A stretch of DNA of 30,318 bases from a virus: IMG/VR virus record IMGVR_UViG_3300005340_000521, positions 1 to 30,318 of that record; one strand, 5' to 3'. Shown one piece after another: positions 20,447-29,443 of the stretch; position 1 is the first letter of the stretch; each line of letters begins with the position of its first letter. Below the pieces are notes generated by a model, which saw nothing but the letters and a program-made list of their open reading frames with translations, did not search any database and had not been told where the DNA came from. The position numbers and the translations under genes are program-made.

Positions 20447-22678
20447 TCAGATCGCTTCCACGAGCCTCATCTCGATCGACCTCTCCGCCCAGGAATAGTT
20501 CGTCTCGTACACCGCCCACTCCTCGGCGCCGATCCTCACTCGCTGGTAGGGGAAGTAGATCGTCTCGTCATCATCGATCGTGAGCTGGCGCCGGCGCCGC
20601 GCGCGCGAGTAGAACTGCTGATAGCCGTAGGCCAGCCCCGACTGGACCGACAGATTGTCGACGTAGGAAGCCTCGATCGAGAGCTCGTCCCCGGTGAGCG
20701 AGGCATCGCCCACCGTGATGGACTGTCCATTCGCTGTGACGGTAACCCTCCCAAACCACTTCTCCCAGACGGCGTCCTCCTCCTGGTCGATGATCAGCCC
20801 ATCGATCTCCTTTGTCTCCGTCGCGTTGAAGACCTGGCTATTCCTCGACACGAAGTAGCCGTTGAAGTCGTTGTCGACGTAGGCCACGGCGTTCACGATC
20901 TTCGCGAGCTCGACCAGGGCGCCGGCGATCGTCTTCCCGGAGAAGTCCGCATAGGAGACGATCCCGCCGTAGAGCGTATCGATCACTACGGCGCGCCCGT
21001 CGACGTAGCCGAAGACTTGGTTTCCCACCGCAGCCAGGTTGTTGGAGAAATCCCAGTTCTGACCGGGGTACTGGTTTGAAGAGCCGGAGTCACTGAAGGC
21101 GAGCGTCGTGATCGTCGTGAAGTATTGGTCCGCGATGAGGATCTGACTGCGGTCCTTGCGGAGGAGGATCCCGACCCAGCGGCCGTTCACGTAGCGCATC
21201 GTGGGGACGCGGATCCCCGCGGGAACGGTCACTTCGAACCGCAGCAGCGACCCGCGCCAGCCCTGCAGCGTCACCCCGTCGGCCTTCAGGCGCAGGAGCA
21301 GATCCGCGGAGCGGGAGTAGACGAGCCGTCCCATGCTCGATGTGGAAGTGCCGGAGGCGGCGCTGTCGAGGAAGGTATGCGTCCCGCCGGCGACGTCGTA
21401 GTAGCCGAACCGCCCGCCGTTGCTCCCGTTGTTGGCCCCGTAGGCGAACCAGACGCGGCCGTTGGCGCTGTCCCACTCGCAGGACACGATCACGTTGTCT
21501 TGGTTCCCGCTGATCGTCTCTAGGGTGTGCAGGTCCACGAGCGCCGCGGGGATGTCCCGGACGAATGGCGTCCAATCCCCATAGGAGATCTGGAAGGTCG
21601 TAGCCGCGATCCGCACCACGTACTTCCTGGGCTGGGGAGAATGCGCGTGGTCCACGCCCTCGCCGTCCGCGCGGTCCAGGCTCCCGCCGGTCCCGTTCTT
21701 GTACTGGGTCCACTGGATGGTCTTCTGCGAGGGCTCCGCGAGCTCGTACTTGGTCCAGTCCACGAAGAATGAGCCGTCCGGGTCATCGGCGTTCGATCCG
21801 CCGATCTGCGCCCCGTCGGACAGCACGGTGAATGGATCGCCCGCGCTCGTCGTCTCGTACTCCAGCCGGTTGGTCATGCGAAGCCGGATCTTCGAACCCA
21901 CCTGGAGGAAGCCCGTGGGGTTCTGATTGGGTAGCCCGTCGGTGTTGATCGGGGAGCCCACGGGGATGGCGAAGTCGGCCCCGGTGAGGTCGATCGTCGG
22001 GTTCGTGATCCCGGCCGCGGCGAACAGCTGCTGGACGAGGTAGATGATCGACTTGCGCCGGTAGTACGGCGTGAGGACCTCGACCTCGGATCCGATGGGC
22101 CATGTGTTCGAGAGCTGGGTCTTGAGGGTGACGACAGTTCCAGAATTGACCGAGGAGATCTCCGCTTCCTCGGCGTCCTGGGCGAAGGCCAGGGCCGGGT
22201 CTGAGGTGATGCGAACCCGGTCATCGCGGGTGAGACCCGCGGTCGTCGGGAGCGTGAGCTGGAACTGGTCGGCCGCGGCGTCGGCGGTCAGGGTGAGCGC
22301 GGAGAAGGTCCTCTTCACCGATTCGGCGGACACCTGATCGAGAAGCGCCAGGTAGCCGAAGGCCGTGATCGTGACGAGCGCCTCGTTCGCCGAGCTCGTC
22401 ACCTGCCCCGGCAGCGCGATGATCCCCTCGAAGAGCTTCTTCCCGTTGCGGGCGATCCGGAGCCGGTAGGTCAAGGTGGGGTCGGCGCCGGCGAACAGCG
22501 CCGAGACCGACCCGGCCTTGTCGTGCAGGGCGAGCGTGATGTCCCCGGTCCTGAACTGGAGGAGCGAGTCCTCGATCGCGTAGGAGTACGCACCCATCTG
22601 ATCGGCAACGACCAGGTCCGAGACGTCGGTCCAGTCGCCTGCCGGGTTCTGGATTTCGAAGACGTAGCTGTCGGCCAC
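20447..22678 (-). CDS. Tail hub / baseplate-like protein, 743 aa
   Basis: The N-terminal 110 residues (YVFEIQNPAGDWTDVSDLVV onward) are beta-rich, like distal-tail proteins that cap the tail tube. Next comes a stretch with a helix (RKSIIYLVQQLFAAAGI), then a long central region of Tyr/Trp-rich strands that may be a beta-propeller-like insert. The last 130 residues (from DGLIIDQEEDAVWEKWF) return to a hub-like fold with a Tyr/Arg-rich end. The gene directly follows the tape measure gene by 9 bases, the standard place for tail-tip hub proteins. No lysozyme or peptidase motif is seen. Confidence 0.7.
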   Translation of the reverse strand: MADSYVFEIQNPAGDWTDVSDLVVADQMGAYSYAIEDSLLQFRTGDITLALHDKAGSVSALFAGADPTLTYRLRIARNGKKLFEGIIALPGQVTSSANEALVTITAFGYLALLDQVSAESVKRTFSALTLTADAAADQFQLTLPTTAGLTRDDRVRITSDPALAFAQDAEEAEISSVNSGTVVTLKTQLSNTWPIGSEVEVLTPYYRRKSIIYLVQQLFAAAGITNPTIDLTGADFAIPVGSPINTDGLPNQNPTGFLQVGSKIRLRMTNRLEYETTSAGDPFTVLSDGAQIGGSNADDPDGSFFVDWTKYELAEPSQKTIQWTQYKNGTGGSLDRADGEGVDHAHSPQPRKYVVRIAATTFQISYGDWTPFVRDIPAALVDLHTLETISGNQDNVIVSCEWDSANGRVWFAYGANNGSNGGRFGYYDVAGGTHTFLDSAASGTSTSSMGRLVYSRSADLLLRLKADGVTLQGWRGSLLRFEVTVPAGIRVPTMRYVNGRWVGILLRKDRSQILIADQYFTTITTLAFSDSGSSNQYPGQNWDFSNNLAAVGNQVFGYVDGRAVVIDTLYGGIVSYADFSGKTIAGALVELAKIVNAVAYVDNDFNGYFVSRNSQVFNATETKEIDGLIIDQEEDAVWEKWFGRVTVTANGQSITVGDASLTGDELSIEASYVDNLSVQSGLAYGYQQFYSRARRRRQLTIDDDETIYFPYQRVRIGAEEWAVYETNYSWAERSIEMRLVEAI

Positions 22679-22687
22679 GGCGGGAGC

Positions 22688-25600
22688 CTACTCCCCGACC
22701 CGGGACTTCTTGATGATCGTGCGCTGGATCTCTTCCAGGCCGCGGTTGAGATCTTTGAGGAGCTGCATCTTCGTCGAGGCGATGATCCCCTCGAGGTGGA
22801 CGTGCGCTTCCGTGGAAGGGGCGAAGGTCGTCTGCCGGTTGTCCTGATTGATGATCGTCGACGGAGCGGCGCTGGACGCGGAGAAGCCGCCGGGCGCGGT
22901 GCCTGCGAGCACCGGCGCGGCGAAGTAGTTCTGGGCCATTTGCCGCGCGACGTCCGCGGGGGGGGTGCTGGCGGGGGAAATGCCCGCGGCGGGGCCGGTT
23001 CGAAGGGCCTCGACGGTGACGGAATCCCCGGGGGCCAGCCGCACGTTGCCGCCCTCACGGCGCGCCCCGCGAGCGGTGCCACCAGAGCCTTCATAGTCCG
23101 AGCGCCTGTCATGGACGAGGGCTGCGCGGCCGTAGTCGCGGCGCGGCTCCGGAGAGTCCGAGGCGCTGCGATCTTCGGGCGTTCCGCTGGGGCCGATCGT
23201 TCCGGGTGTGACGAGGCCCGTCTCGGCGCTGTAGACGTCCGTCCCCTCGCCCGCGGACGGCTGCTGCGCACCCGGGACGCTCGCCCTGGCCATCTGGACC
23301 GCCCAGCTCGCGCGGATCTCTCGCGCCTCGGGCGTGTCGGCCCAGGGATTGACCGGGGCCGGACTGTGAGCGCCAGCGGCGGCCGAGCTGGGCGCCGCAG
23401 CCGGTGGGGGTGCGGCCGTTGGAGCGGTCACTGGCACGGACGGCCGCGCCTGTATCGGCTCGGGCGGTACGGGGAAACCCTTGTCGGGCGGAAAGGTCTC
23501 GGCAAGGGTCTGGGCAAGGGCTGGAGACTGCTCAGGCTCCGCTCTCGCCGGTGCTGCGACGTTGGGCGGGGTCACGACAACGGCCGTCCCCTGCGTAGGG
23601 GCTACAGGCTTGGGCGCCGCAGGAGCGGGCGCCTGAGCACTGATCGGCGCCGCTGAAGCCGGAGCCGGGACGGAAGGTGCACCCGGCGGGACCGTCGGCG
23701 CCTGACCGGCCGGAGCGCCACTGGTGAGAGCCGGTGCCTGTTTCGCCTGCTCCGATGAGGGGGCCGTCGGGGCGGCCGGGGGTGCCACCAGGATGACCGT
23801 CCCGTGCTGGACGGTGGACTGGCCCGCGGGAGGTCCGTCTTGCGTGCGCGAGACCGGCGGAAGAGGCGCGGGGGCCACCGTGCCCGAAATGGAAGGAGTT
23901 TCGGGCGTGACACCTTGGCCGGAAGCGGGAGAAGGGCCAGCATCCTGCGCGCGACGCCCGTCAACATTGGCTTGTGGCGGCGTGGCGGATTGTGGCGGCA
24001 CGGGACCCACCGCGCCCGGAATGGGCGCCGGGAAGCGCACGGCTCCCGTCGCGGCGTCCGCTGGCAGACCGGTGACGTCGAGGCGTTCGGGGCGACCGGA
24101 TACGGCGGACGCCGACTGGGGCGCCTGAGATGGAGCCGGTGAGGCAGGCGGCCCGGCCGGTGGCGGCGCTTGGCCCGGAGGAGCGCTCGCGGACTCGCGC
24201 CACGGCTCCGGGGCGGCCGTGGCGGGCGGAAGCGATGGCGCAGTGTGCTGGATGGTCTCGGGCGGTGCGGAAAAGTCGCCCGGCGTGACCGCCGGAGCTG
24301 GACCCTGAGCCGGAGGTGCCGGTGCCTCGGGCATCTTCCCGGGCGCGGGGGCAGGCCCTGGAGCGCGGGTCAGAACCTCGGCCCAGCCGTCGGCGATCGC
24401 CTGCTGAAGCGGAGAGTCGTTCGGGGTCCCGGGCGAGCCGGCCGGACCAGGAACCGGGCGCCCCTGAGCCGCCGCGGCGGCGCCCGCCTCGAACTCACGG
24501 ACCATGTCTGTGGCCCAGCGGTAGCCCCCGACGCGGGCGGCCTTGTCGGCTCCGGGATCATCGAACCCGACGCCTTCGATCTGCGCGACACGGGCGAGAC
24601 CCGCGACGATGGCTTCAACGGCCGCCGCGACGGCAAGCTCCGGGCCCACCACGGGGATCCCGATCTGCGACTCGTAGGCTTTCTGCGCCGCGGCGTACGT
24701 CGAGATGATCGTCGCGGCGACTGCCAGCGCCTTGTTGCCGCCGAAGATCGATGAGAGCGAACCCAGAACGCCCGCGGCGATGTCCTCGTACTGGATCTGG
24801 ATCGCCTTCGCCGACATCGCGTGAACGCGCGTGATGCCGGCCTGGATCGCCTCTTCGGCGGCGGCCTCGGCTTCGGCGAGCCGGAGCTTCTGATCGTCGG
24901 TCTTCTTGGTGTCGGCGAGCTCGGTCGCGAGGCTCTTGCGAAGAGAGGCGAGTTCCTGATTGAGGGCCTGCTCGCGCTGGACGATCTCGAGAAGGCCCAT
25001 CTGGTGCAGGTCCTCGACCTGAGCCCGCAGGGCGGACTGGTGGAAGGCCTCGATCTTGGCGTCGGTCTTCCGTACTTCGTCGATCTCGACCTGGTCCTGC
25101 TTCTGGATGATCGCGATGCGCTGGTTCGCGTACGCCTGATCGAAGGAGGCGATCGCGGACTCGGTCTTCTCCTCGAGGACCATCCGCTCGCGCGCGACCT
25201 GGTAGTCGAAATCGAGGACGCGCAGCTCCGCATCCATGCGCTCGCGTGTGCCCTCCTTGTAGAGGGCGATCTCGGACTGCAGCTCGTCGTGCCGGGCTTT
25301 CTGTTCGACCGTCGCAGTGGCGAGGGTGTTGCGCTCGAGCAGGGCGGTGCGCTCATTCGCGAAGGTCTGGTGAATCTGCTGGATCGACTCTTCGGACGCC
25401 TTCTCATGCTGCGCGCGGCGCACGGAGGCGGTCTCTTCGAAATCGAGGAGCTTGGTCTCTGCGGCGATCCGCTCCTGGGTCCCGGCCTTGGTGAGCTCGA
25501 CCTCGGAGTGCAGCTCTCGGACGTAGATCTCTTCCTTCGTCCTGGCGATCTTCTCGGCGGCCTCGGCGGCCGTCTTTGCCGCAGCCTCCGCCTCGGCGCG

Positions 25601-26632
25601 GTCCTTGAGGCCCGTCTGCTCCTTCAGCTTGGAGAGCCCCTCGGTTTCCTCCCCGACCTTGGCGATGTTCTTGTTCCAGATCTGATAGAAGTCCTCGGCC
25701 GTCTGCGCGCCCGCGGCCTTCATCTCCCGCATCGAGACTTCCCAGGCATCGCTCATGCCCTTGAAGAAGTCCTTGGGCGCGGTGAAGAGCTTCGTGATGT
25801 TGGGGACGTTGCGCATCCCCGTGGCGAAGGCCTCGAACTGCGCGACCAGCCCACCCAGTCCAGTTCCGACCGACTGAATGAGTTTGATCGCGTCGTCGAA
25901 GAGGCCCAGCACGAAGACCCACGCGGGGGCGAACGCATCCCCGACGCTCTTCTTCAGGTTCTCCCACCGTACGGCCTGCTGATCGAGCGCCTTCTGCGTG
26001 TCGTCGGTCTTGGCGAGGAAACCCGAGAACTTCTCGATGACCTCCGACATCACCTCGGCATGGGTCTTCGCCTTGCCCGAGGCGTCGACCTGAGCGATCC
26101 CGAGCTGGCGCAGCGAGCCGAGCATCCGGCCCTGGATGATGTTCACGACCAGGTCGGTGGCCGCGCCCATGTCCATGTGCTTCTGCGCCGAGATGTCGGC
26201 GGCGAGCGAGGTCGCGGCCTCCGCTGCCTGCGTGTCGCGCAGGATGCCGGCGAACTTCGTGAACGCGGGGATCGCCTGCGACTCCAGCACGCCCTGGCCA
26301 CCGAGCGACTCGACGAACTCCCGCACCTTGGGGCCCTGGCTGGCCGCGTCCGAGCCGATCGTCCGAAGCGTGCTGTCGAGGTCCTCCCACGCCCGTTCGA
26401 TCTTCGCGGACTCGCTGATCCCTTCCCGGTAGAACTCCGAGAGTGCGCCGACGGCGAGAAAGCCAAGGAACTCCTGCTGGAGCTCCTGAAAACTCTCCTT
26501 GAGCTGGAGCCCCTCGTCCTTGGTCTCCTGGAGGGACTTGCGGTTCTTCTCGAGGGCGTGGTCGAGATCCTTCAGTCCCCGTTCGTCGAGGATCGTCTCG
26601 ATGACTGCCCGGATGTTCAGTTCATCGGCCAT
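22688..26632 (-). CDS. Tail tape measure protein, 1314 aa
   Basis: The longest minus-strand gene besides the fibre, helical throughout, and directly after the tail chaperone. Residues 1-300 are a TMP-type helical head; about 340-650 form long coiled coils with two similar 77-residue units starting near residues 372 and 449 (ELHSEVEL..., ELQSEIAL...). A hydrophobic glycine/alanine segment (VLGSLSSIFGGNKALAVAAT) lies near 615-690 and may enter the host membrane. Residues about 710-1250 are extremely rich in Pro and Ala, then a short helical C terminus (VHLEGIIASTKMQLLKDL). Tape measure length sets tail length, roughly 0.15 nm per residue. No murein hydrolase motif was found. Confidence 0.9.
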   Translation of the reverse strand: MADELNIRAVIETILDERGLKDLDHALEKNRKSLQETKDEGLQLKESFQELQQEFLGFLAVGALSEFYREGISESAKIERAWEDLDSTLRTIGSDAASQGPKVREFVESLGGQGVLESQAIPAFTKFAGILRDTQAAEAATSLAADISAQKHMDMGAATDLVVNIIQGRMLGSLRQLGIAQVDASGKAKTHAEVMSEVIEKFSGFLAKTDDTQKALDQQAVRWENLKKSVGDAFAPAWVFVLGLFDDAIKLIQSVGTGLGGLVAQFEAFATGMRNVPNITKLFTAPKDFFKGMSDAWEVSMREMKAAGAQTAEDFYQIWNKNIAKVGEETEGLSKLKEQTGLKDRAEAEAAAKTAAEAAEKIARTKEEIYVRELHSEVELTKAGTQERIAAETKLLDFEETASVRRAQHEKASEESIQQIHQTFANERTALLERNTLATATVEQKARHDELQSEIALYKEGTRERMDAELRVLDFDYQVARERMVLEEKTESAIASFDQAYANQRIAIIQKQDQVEIDEVRKTDAKIEAFHQSALRAQVEDLHQMGLLEIVQREQALNQELASLRKSLATELADTKKTDDQKLRLAEAEAAAEEAIQAGITRVHAMSAKAIQIQYEDIAAGVLGSLSSIFGGNKALAVAATIISTYAAAQKAYESQIGIPVVGPELAVAAAVEAIVAGLARVAQIEGVGFDDPGADKAARVGGYRWATDMVREFEAGAAAAAQGRPVPGPAGSPGTPNDSPLQQAIADGWAEVLTRAPGPAPAPGKMPEAPAPPAQGPAPAVTPGDFSAPPETIQHTAPSLPPATAAPEPWRESASAPPGQAPPPAGPPASPAPSQAPQSASAVSGRPERLDVTGLPADAATGAVRFPAPIPGAVGPVPPQSATPPQANVDGRRAQDAGPSPASGQGVTPETPSISGTVAPAPLPPVSRTQDGPPAGQSTVQHGTVILVAPPAAPTAPSSEQAKQAPALTSGAPAGQAPTVPPGAPSVPAPASAAPISAQAPAPAAPKPVAPTQGTAVVVTPPNVAAPARAEPEQSPALAQTLAETFPPDKGFPVPPEPIQARPSVPVTAPTAAPPPAAAPSSAAAGAHSPAPVNPWADTPEAREIRASWAVQMARASVPGAQQPSAGEGTDVYSAETGLVTPGTIGPSGTPEDRSASDSPEPRRDYGRAALVHDRRSDYEGSGGTARGARREGGNVRLAPGDSVTVEALRTGPAAGISPASTPPADVARQMAQNYFAAPVLAGTAPGGFSASSAAPSTIINQDNRQTTFAPSTEAHVHLEGIIASTKMQLLKDLNRGLEEIQRTIIKKSRVGE

Positions 26633-26635
26633 CGG

Positions 26636-27346
26636 TCAATGCACCGTCTCCTGGCTGGGGCCTGGCTTCTTTCTCCGGGTCTGTACCGTGACGCCGATCG
26701 CGCGCAGCTCCGCGTTGCTCGCCGCTGGGCGCTGGCCTCCAATGCGCGCGGGCTTTCCGGACCGGATCGCGCGCAGGGCGCCCATCTGCTCCTGCACGGT
26801 TAGGAACCGCTCGTAGGGCCACGCGAGGATGTCTTCGAGCCGGTACTGCGGAAGGAACGTCGCGACGTCGAGGATCACGGTCTCAAGCCCCAACCCTTCC
26901 GACTCCTCGAGGAAGGCAGGGATGGGCTCGGTGCTCTTCTCGGTGAACTTGCGAAGGATCCGCCCGAAGTCGTGAAGCTCTGCCACGGCTCTCAGGAATG
27001 CCGAAGGCGCCCCCGGGGGATCCGCGTCGATCGCCGCGAGGAGTTCCTCAGCGCCGGGCTCGCATACAAGAGCGAGGAGCGCGCACAGCTGGTCCTTGCC
27101 GATGTTCTCCAGGATTGCCAGGTAGAGCCGCGCGAGAACAGAGACGGCCGCGGCAGGATCCCATCCCGCCGCGGCCTTCTTCAGTTCCTCGAGCCAGCCC
27201 TTCGCGACCGCTTCATCCCGCGGAAGACAGGAGGCGAGGATCTCCTGCGCCCGCTGGACCCCGAGAACGGAAACGGGGCGCACCGTGAAGATGCGCCCCC
27301 CGACGTGCACGCTGGCGCGCCGTTCGGTCAGATCGTGAAGGGCCAC
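26636..27346 (-). CDS. Tail assembly chaperone, 236 aa
   Basis: The position between the tail tube and the tape measure, and an alpha-helical acidic body (VQRAQEILASCLPRDEAVAK, then ILRKFTEKSTEPIPAFLEE), fit a siphovirus tail assembly chaperone. The GTG at 27346 starts 14 bases after the tail-tube stop; no strong ribosome site is visible. The C-terminal tail is basic (QTRRKKPGPS). The usual second, frameshifted product is not evident: the whole protein is one frame that ends 3 bases before the tape measure start. Confidence 0.7.
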   Translation of the reverse strand: MALHDLTERRASVHVGGRIFTVRPVSVLGVQRAQEILASCLPRDEAVAKGWLEELKKAAAGWDPAAAVSVLARLYLAILENIGKDQLCALLALVCEPGAEELLAAIDADPPGAPSAFLRAVAELHDFGRILRKFTEKSTEPIPAFLEESEGLGLETVILDVATFLPQYRLEDILAWPYERFLTVQEQMGALRAIRSGKPARIGGQRPAASNAELRAIGVTVQTRRKKPGPSQETVH

Positions 27347-27360
27347 GTCGTCGTCTCGGT

Positions 27361-27927
27361 CTAGCTGTCGACCGTCTTGAGGTCCTGGGACGTCGAGCCG
27401 TTCGTGATCCCGAGGTCCTGCATGATGCGCACGGTCACCTCGAGCAAGAACTCGCCGTCCTTCTTGAACGAGGACTTGCCCACGTCGACGACCACGCACT
27501 TCCAGGCCGTCATCGTGCGGGTGTTCGTCGAGCCCGCGCCCATGCCCGACCCAGCGCCCACGATCTTCATCGCGAGGAGCTGCCGGGCACTGTTCGGAGT
27601 GCGGTTCAGGGTCTTGTTGGGAGCCGACCCCGAGACGTTCGCCGCAGGCTGATCCCACGCGATCGCCAGGTTCTCCATGTTCGACTCTTCCATGGCGAAC
27701 GTAGCGGTCAGGTAGTCCTCGACCTTGATCATGTCGAGGATGTTCAGGGCGTGGTCGGACTTGACCTCGTGGTAGGTCGTCTTCCGATCGAGGTTGACGC
27801 CTCCCAGGATCGCCCCGACGTCGGTGAAGGTGTGCCCCGTCGGCTCCGCGCCGCCCACGGGGGCGACGTACGGAGCGAACGAGACTGTTCCGGCTCCTAC
27901 GAAAATGCGACTTGCCGTGTCGGCCAT
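27361..27927 (-). CDS. Major tail (tube) protein, 188 aa
   Basis: A beta-rich protein (SRIFVGAGTVSFAPYVAPVG) with the pattern of tail tube proteins. A conserved-looking central segment reads LDRKTTYHEVKSDHALNIL, followed by VEDYLTATFAMEESN, and the C-terminal half ends in a strand (EFLLEVTVRIMQDLG). It is encoded just before the chaperone and tape measure, the standard place. It forms the hexameric rings of the tail. The ATG at 27927 follows a 137-base gap without a gene. Confidence 0.85.
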   Translation of the reverse strand: MADTASRIFVGAGTVSFAPYVAPVGGAEPTGHTFTDVGAILGGVNLDRKTTYHEVKSDHALNILDMIKVEDYLTATFAMEESNMENLAIAWDQPAANVSGSAPNKTLNRTPNSARQLLAMKIVGAGSGMGAGSTNTRTMTAWKCVVVDVGKSSFKKDGEFLLEVTVRIMQDLGITNGSTSQDLKTVDS

Positions 27928-28064
27928 GACGCTGCTCTCCCGCCCCGTCCGCGCTCAGGACTCGGGAGGCTTCGTTGTGGCCGGCGGGGTTCATGAGGCC
28001 CCGGCCCGGCGTGGATGGACGTTCTGTCAGCGGCCCCGCTCTGGGGGTCGCGGGTCTTCCGAAA

Positions 28065-28421
28065 CTACGTGCCGGCCTGAATGGCTTGGAGCTTCAGTTC
28101 GGCGTTGTCGACGTTGATGTAACAGGTCCCGTCCGGCTGGTTGTAGATCGCCTGGGGGAAAGGCCCGATCAATTTCTCCGAGCTGATCGGTACGGCCACC
28201 GACGGGTTTGTGACGGTCGCTCCGTCCGGGCCCGGCTGGGCGATGACGAGCGTCACGTTGCGCGTGGCCGTTGCAGCGCTGTTGCGCACGTGCAAAAACG
28301 TCTTCCCGTCGTTGATGAAGCTGTGGTTGTTCGCGGAATCCCCCGTGACTTCGCTTCCCGTCGAGCCGGTCACCAGGCCGGTGCGGGAGAGCTGCTGGAC
28401 GGGGACGTTTGTTCTCGGCAT
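28065..28421 (-). CDS. Decoration-like or head-tail structural protein, 118 aa
   Basis: The centre reads NHSFINDGKTFLHVRNSAAT followed by RNVTLVIAQPGP, a beta-sandwich pattern common in small phage structural proteins between the head-tail and tail genes. The C-terminal half (VAVPISSEKLIGPFPQAIYN) is also strand-rich. Immunoglobulin-like capsid decoration or tail decoration is the most likely role. The exact role cannot be told from sequence. Confidence 0.65.
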   Translation of the reverse strand: MPRTNVPVQQLSRTGLVTGSTGSEVTGDSANNHSFINDGKTFLHVRNSAATATRNVTLVIAQPGPDGATVTNPSVAVPISSEKLIGPFPQAIYNQPDGTCYINVDNAELKLQAIQAGT

Positions 28422-28483
28422 GGCTTCATTCCTCCGGTTTCAGGTATTCCGCCCCCAGTCATTCGCCGGAGGACGGTCGTTCG

Positions 28484-28939
28484 TCAGCTGCTCTTCTTCT
28501 CGTCCTCCGTGCTGGCCGAGGCGCCGTCACCGGACGCCGCAGCCGCTCGCCGGCGAAACGGCGACGGAGCCGGCGCGCCCTGCCCGCTCGCGATCTCTGC
28601 GCCCGCTTCGTCCAGATCGATGAGCTGGGCGAGAGGCCCGCGGGCCAGAGCCCCGTCCGCACCGAACAGCGGCGTCGTGTGGATCTTCGCGACGTCGCCG
28701 GAGTGGGGACTGTTCTGGAACCGGTCGAGCGGGACGATGTCGCCCGGGTTGATGCGGATGTACTCACCGTCGCAAAAGTGATGCCGTGCACCTTCCGCGT
28801 CGGGCTCGCACCTCTCGGTGACGATGGCCTGGGTCTTCTCGTCCCAGTTCTGCGTCTCGTACCAGTCCTCGACGCTGCGCGCGTCGTTGATCGTGGTGTG
28901 CTGGCCCGGTTTCAGGCCGGTGTACTTGAGGGCTTTCAT
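28484..28939 (-). CDS. Structural-region hypothetical protein, 151 aa
   Basis: The first 110 residues contain Trp/Tyr/Asp-rich strands (EDWYETQNWDEKTQAIVTER) and a C/H cluster (GARHHFCDGEYIRI). The last 40 residues are low-complexity, rich in Ala, Ser and Lys. It lies in the head-tail region between the tail-completion protein and the decoration-like protein. I recall similar 120-150 residue proteins at this place in phages, without a known role. Confidence 0.55.
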   Translation of the reverse strand: MKALKYTGLKPGQHTTINDARSVEDWYETQNWDEKTQAIVTERCEPDAEGARHHFCDGEYIRINPGDIVPLDRFQNSPHSGDVAKIHTTPLFGADGALARGPLAQLIDLDEAGAEIASGQGAPAPSPFRRRAAAASGDGASASTEDEKKSS

Positions 28940-28957
28940 GTCTTCATGCCTCCCTGT

Positions 28958-29443
28958 TCAAGCGGCCTGAGGGCCGAGGTTCGCTGCAAAGAGCCGGTTC
29001 GGAAGACCGATCGACGCGCTCACGGCGGCGTATTTCGGATCGATCCCCCAATCGAGGGCGTAGGAGTAGGGGCGGATGGGGAAGGTGATCTTTCCGGCGA
29101 GCTTCGCGTTCTTGTCGAAGCACAGGACCAGGTCGTCCCGGAGCTTGTTCGCGGCCGGCCGCGCGAGCGAGACGAGAGGGTCCTCGGAGTTTTCGCGCAG
29201 CCAGGCGTAGAGCCGGATCCGGGTCTCGTCCTGAAACCCGTGGTCTTCGTTCTTCAGTGGCGATTCGTCCCCCGGGGCCACGACGAAGAGCACCGGGAAA
29301 TCCCCCAGCTGCTCCCACTCCGTCGCGGAATAGAACCGGTCGTAGACCCGCCCTCCCAGGTCGGTCCAGTAGGTCGGAGCGCCGCGGATCGTTTTCAGGG
29401 ACACGATCAGGGCCGACACGATGTCGTCGAGGTGTTGCGTCAT
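28958..29443 (-). CDS. Tail completion / minor tail protein, 161 aa
   Basis: An N-terminal helix (HLDDIVSALIVSLKTIRGAP) is followed by a YDRFYS segment, strands (FPVLFVVAPGDES) and a C-terminal domain rich in Tyr and Pro (FPIRPYSYALDWGIDP). This is the layout of tail terminator proteins of the lambda gpU / gp17 type, which cap the tail and join it to the head. The ATG overlaps the upstream gp10-like stop as ATGA. Confidence 0.65.
   Translation of the reverse strand: MTQHLDDIVSALIVSLKTIRGAPTYWTDLGGRVYDRFYSATEWEQLGDFPVLFVVAPGDESPLKNEDHGFQDETRIRLYAWLRENSEDPLVSLARPAANKLRDDLVLCFDKNAKLAGKITFPIRPYSYALDWGIDPKYAAVSASIGLPNRLFAANLGPQAA

Noticed and set aside
22523-26803. Plus-strand frames of 377 and 660 residues opposite the tape measure
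   Set aside because: Antisense shadows of the coiled-coil and Pro/Ala-rich tape measure codons; no start signals or domain patterns.
26636-27994. 452-residue reading of the tail chaperone gene
   Set aside because: The first half crosses the tail tube gene in a different frame; the GTG at 27346 gives a protein of the expected size.
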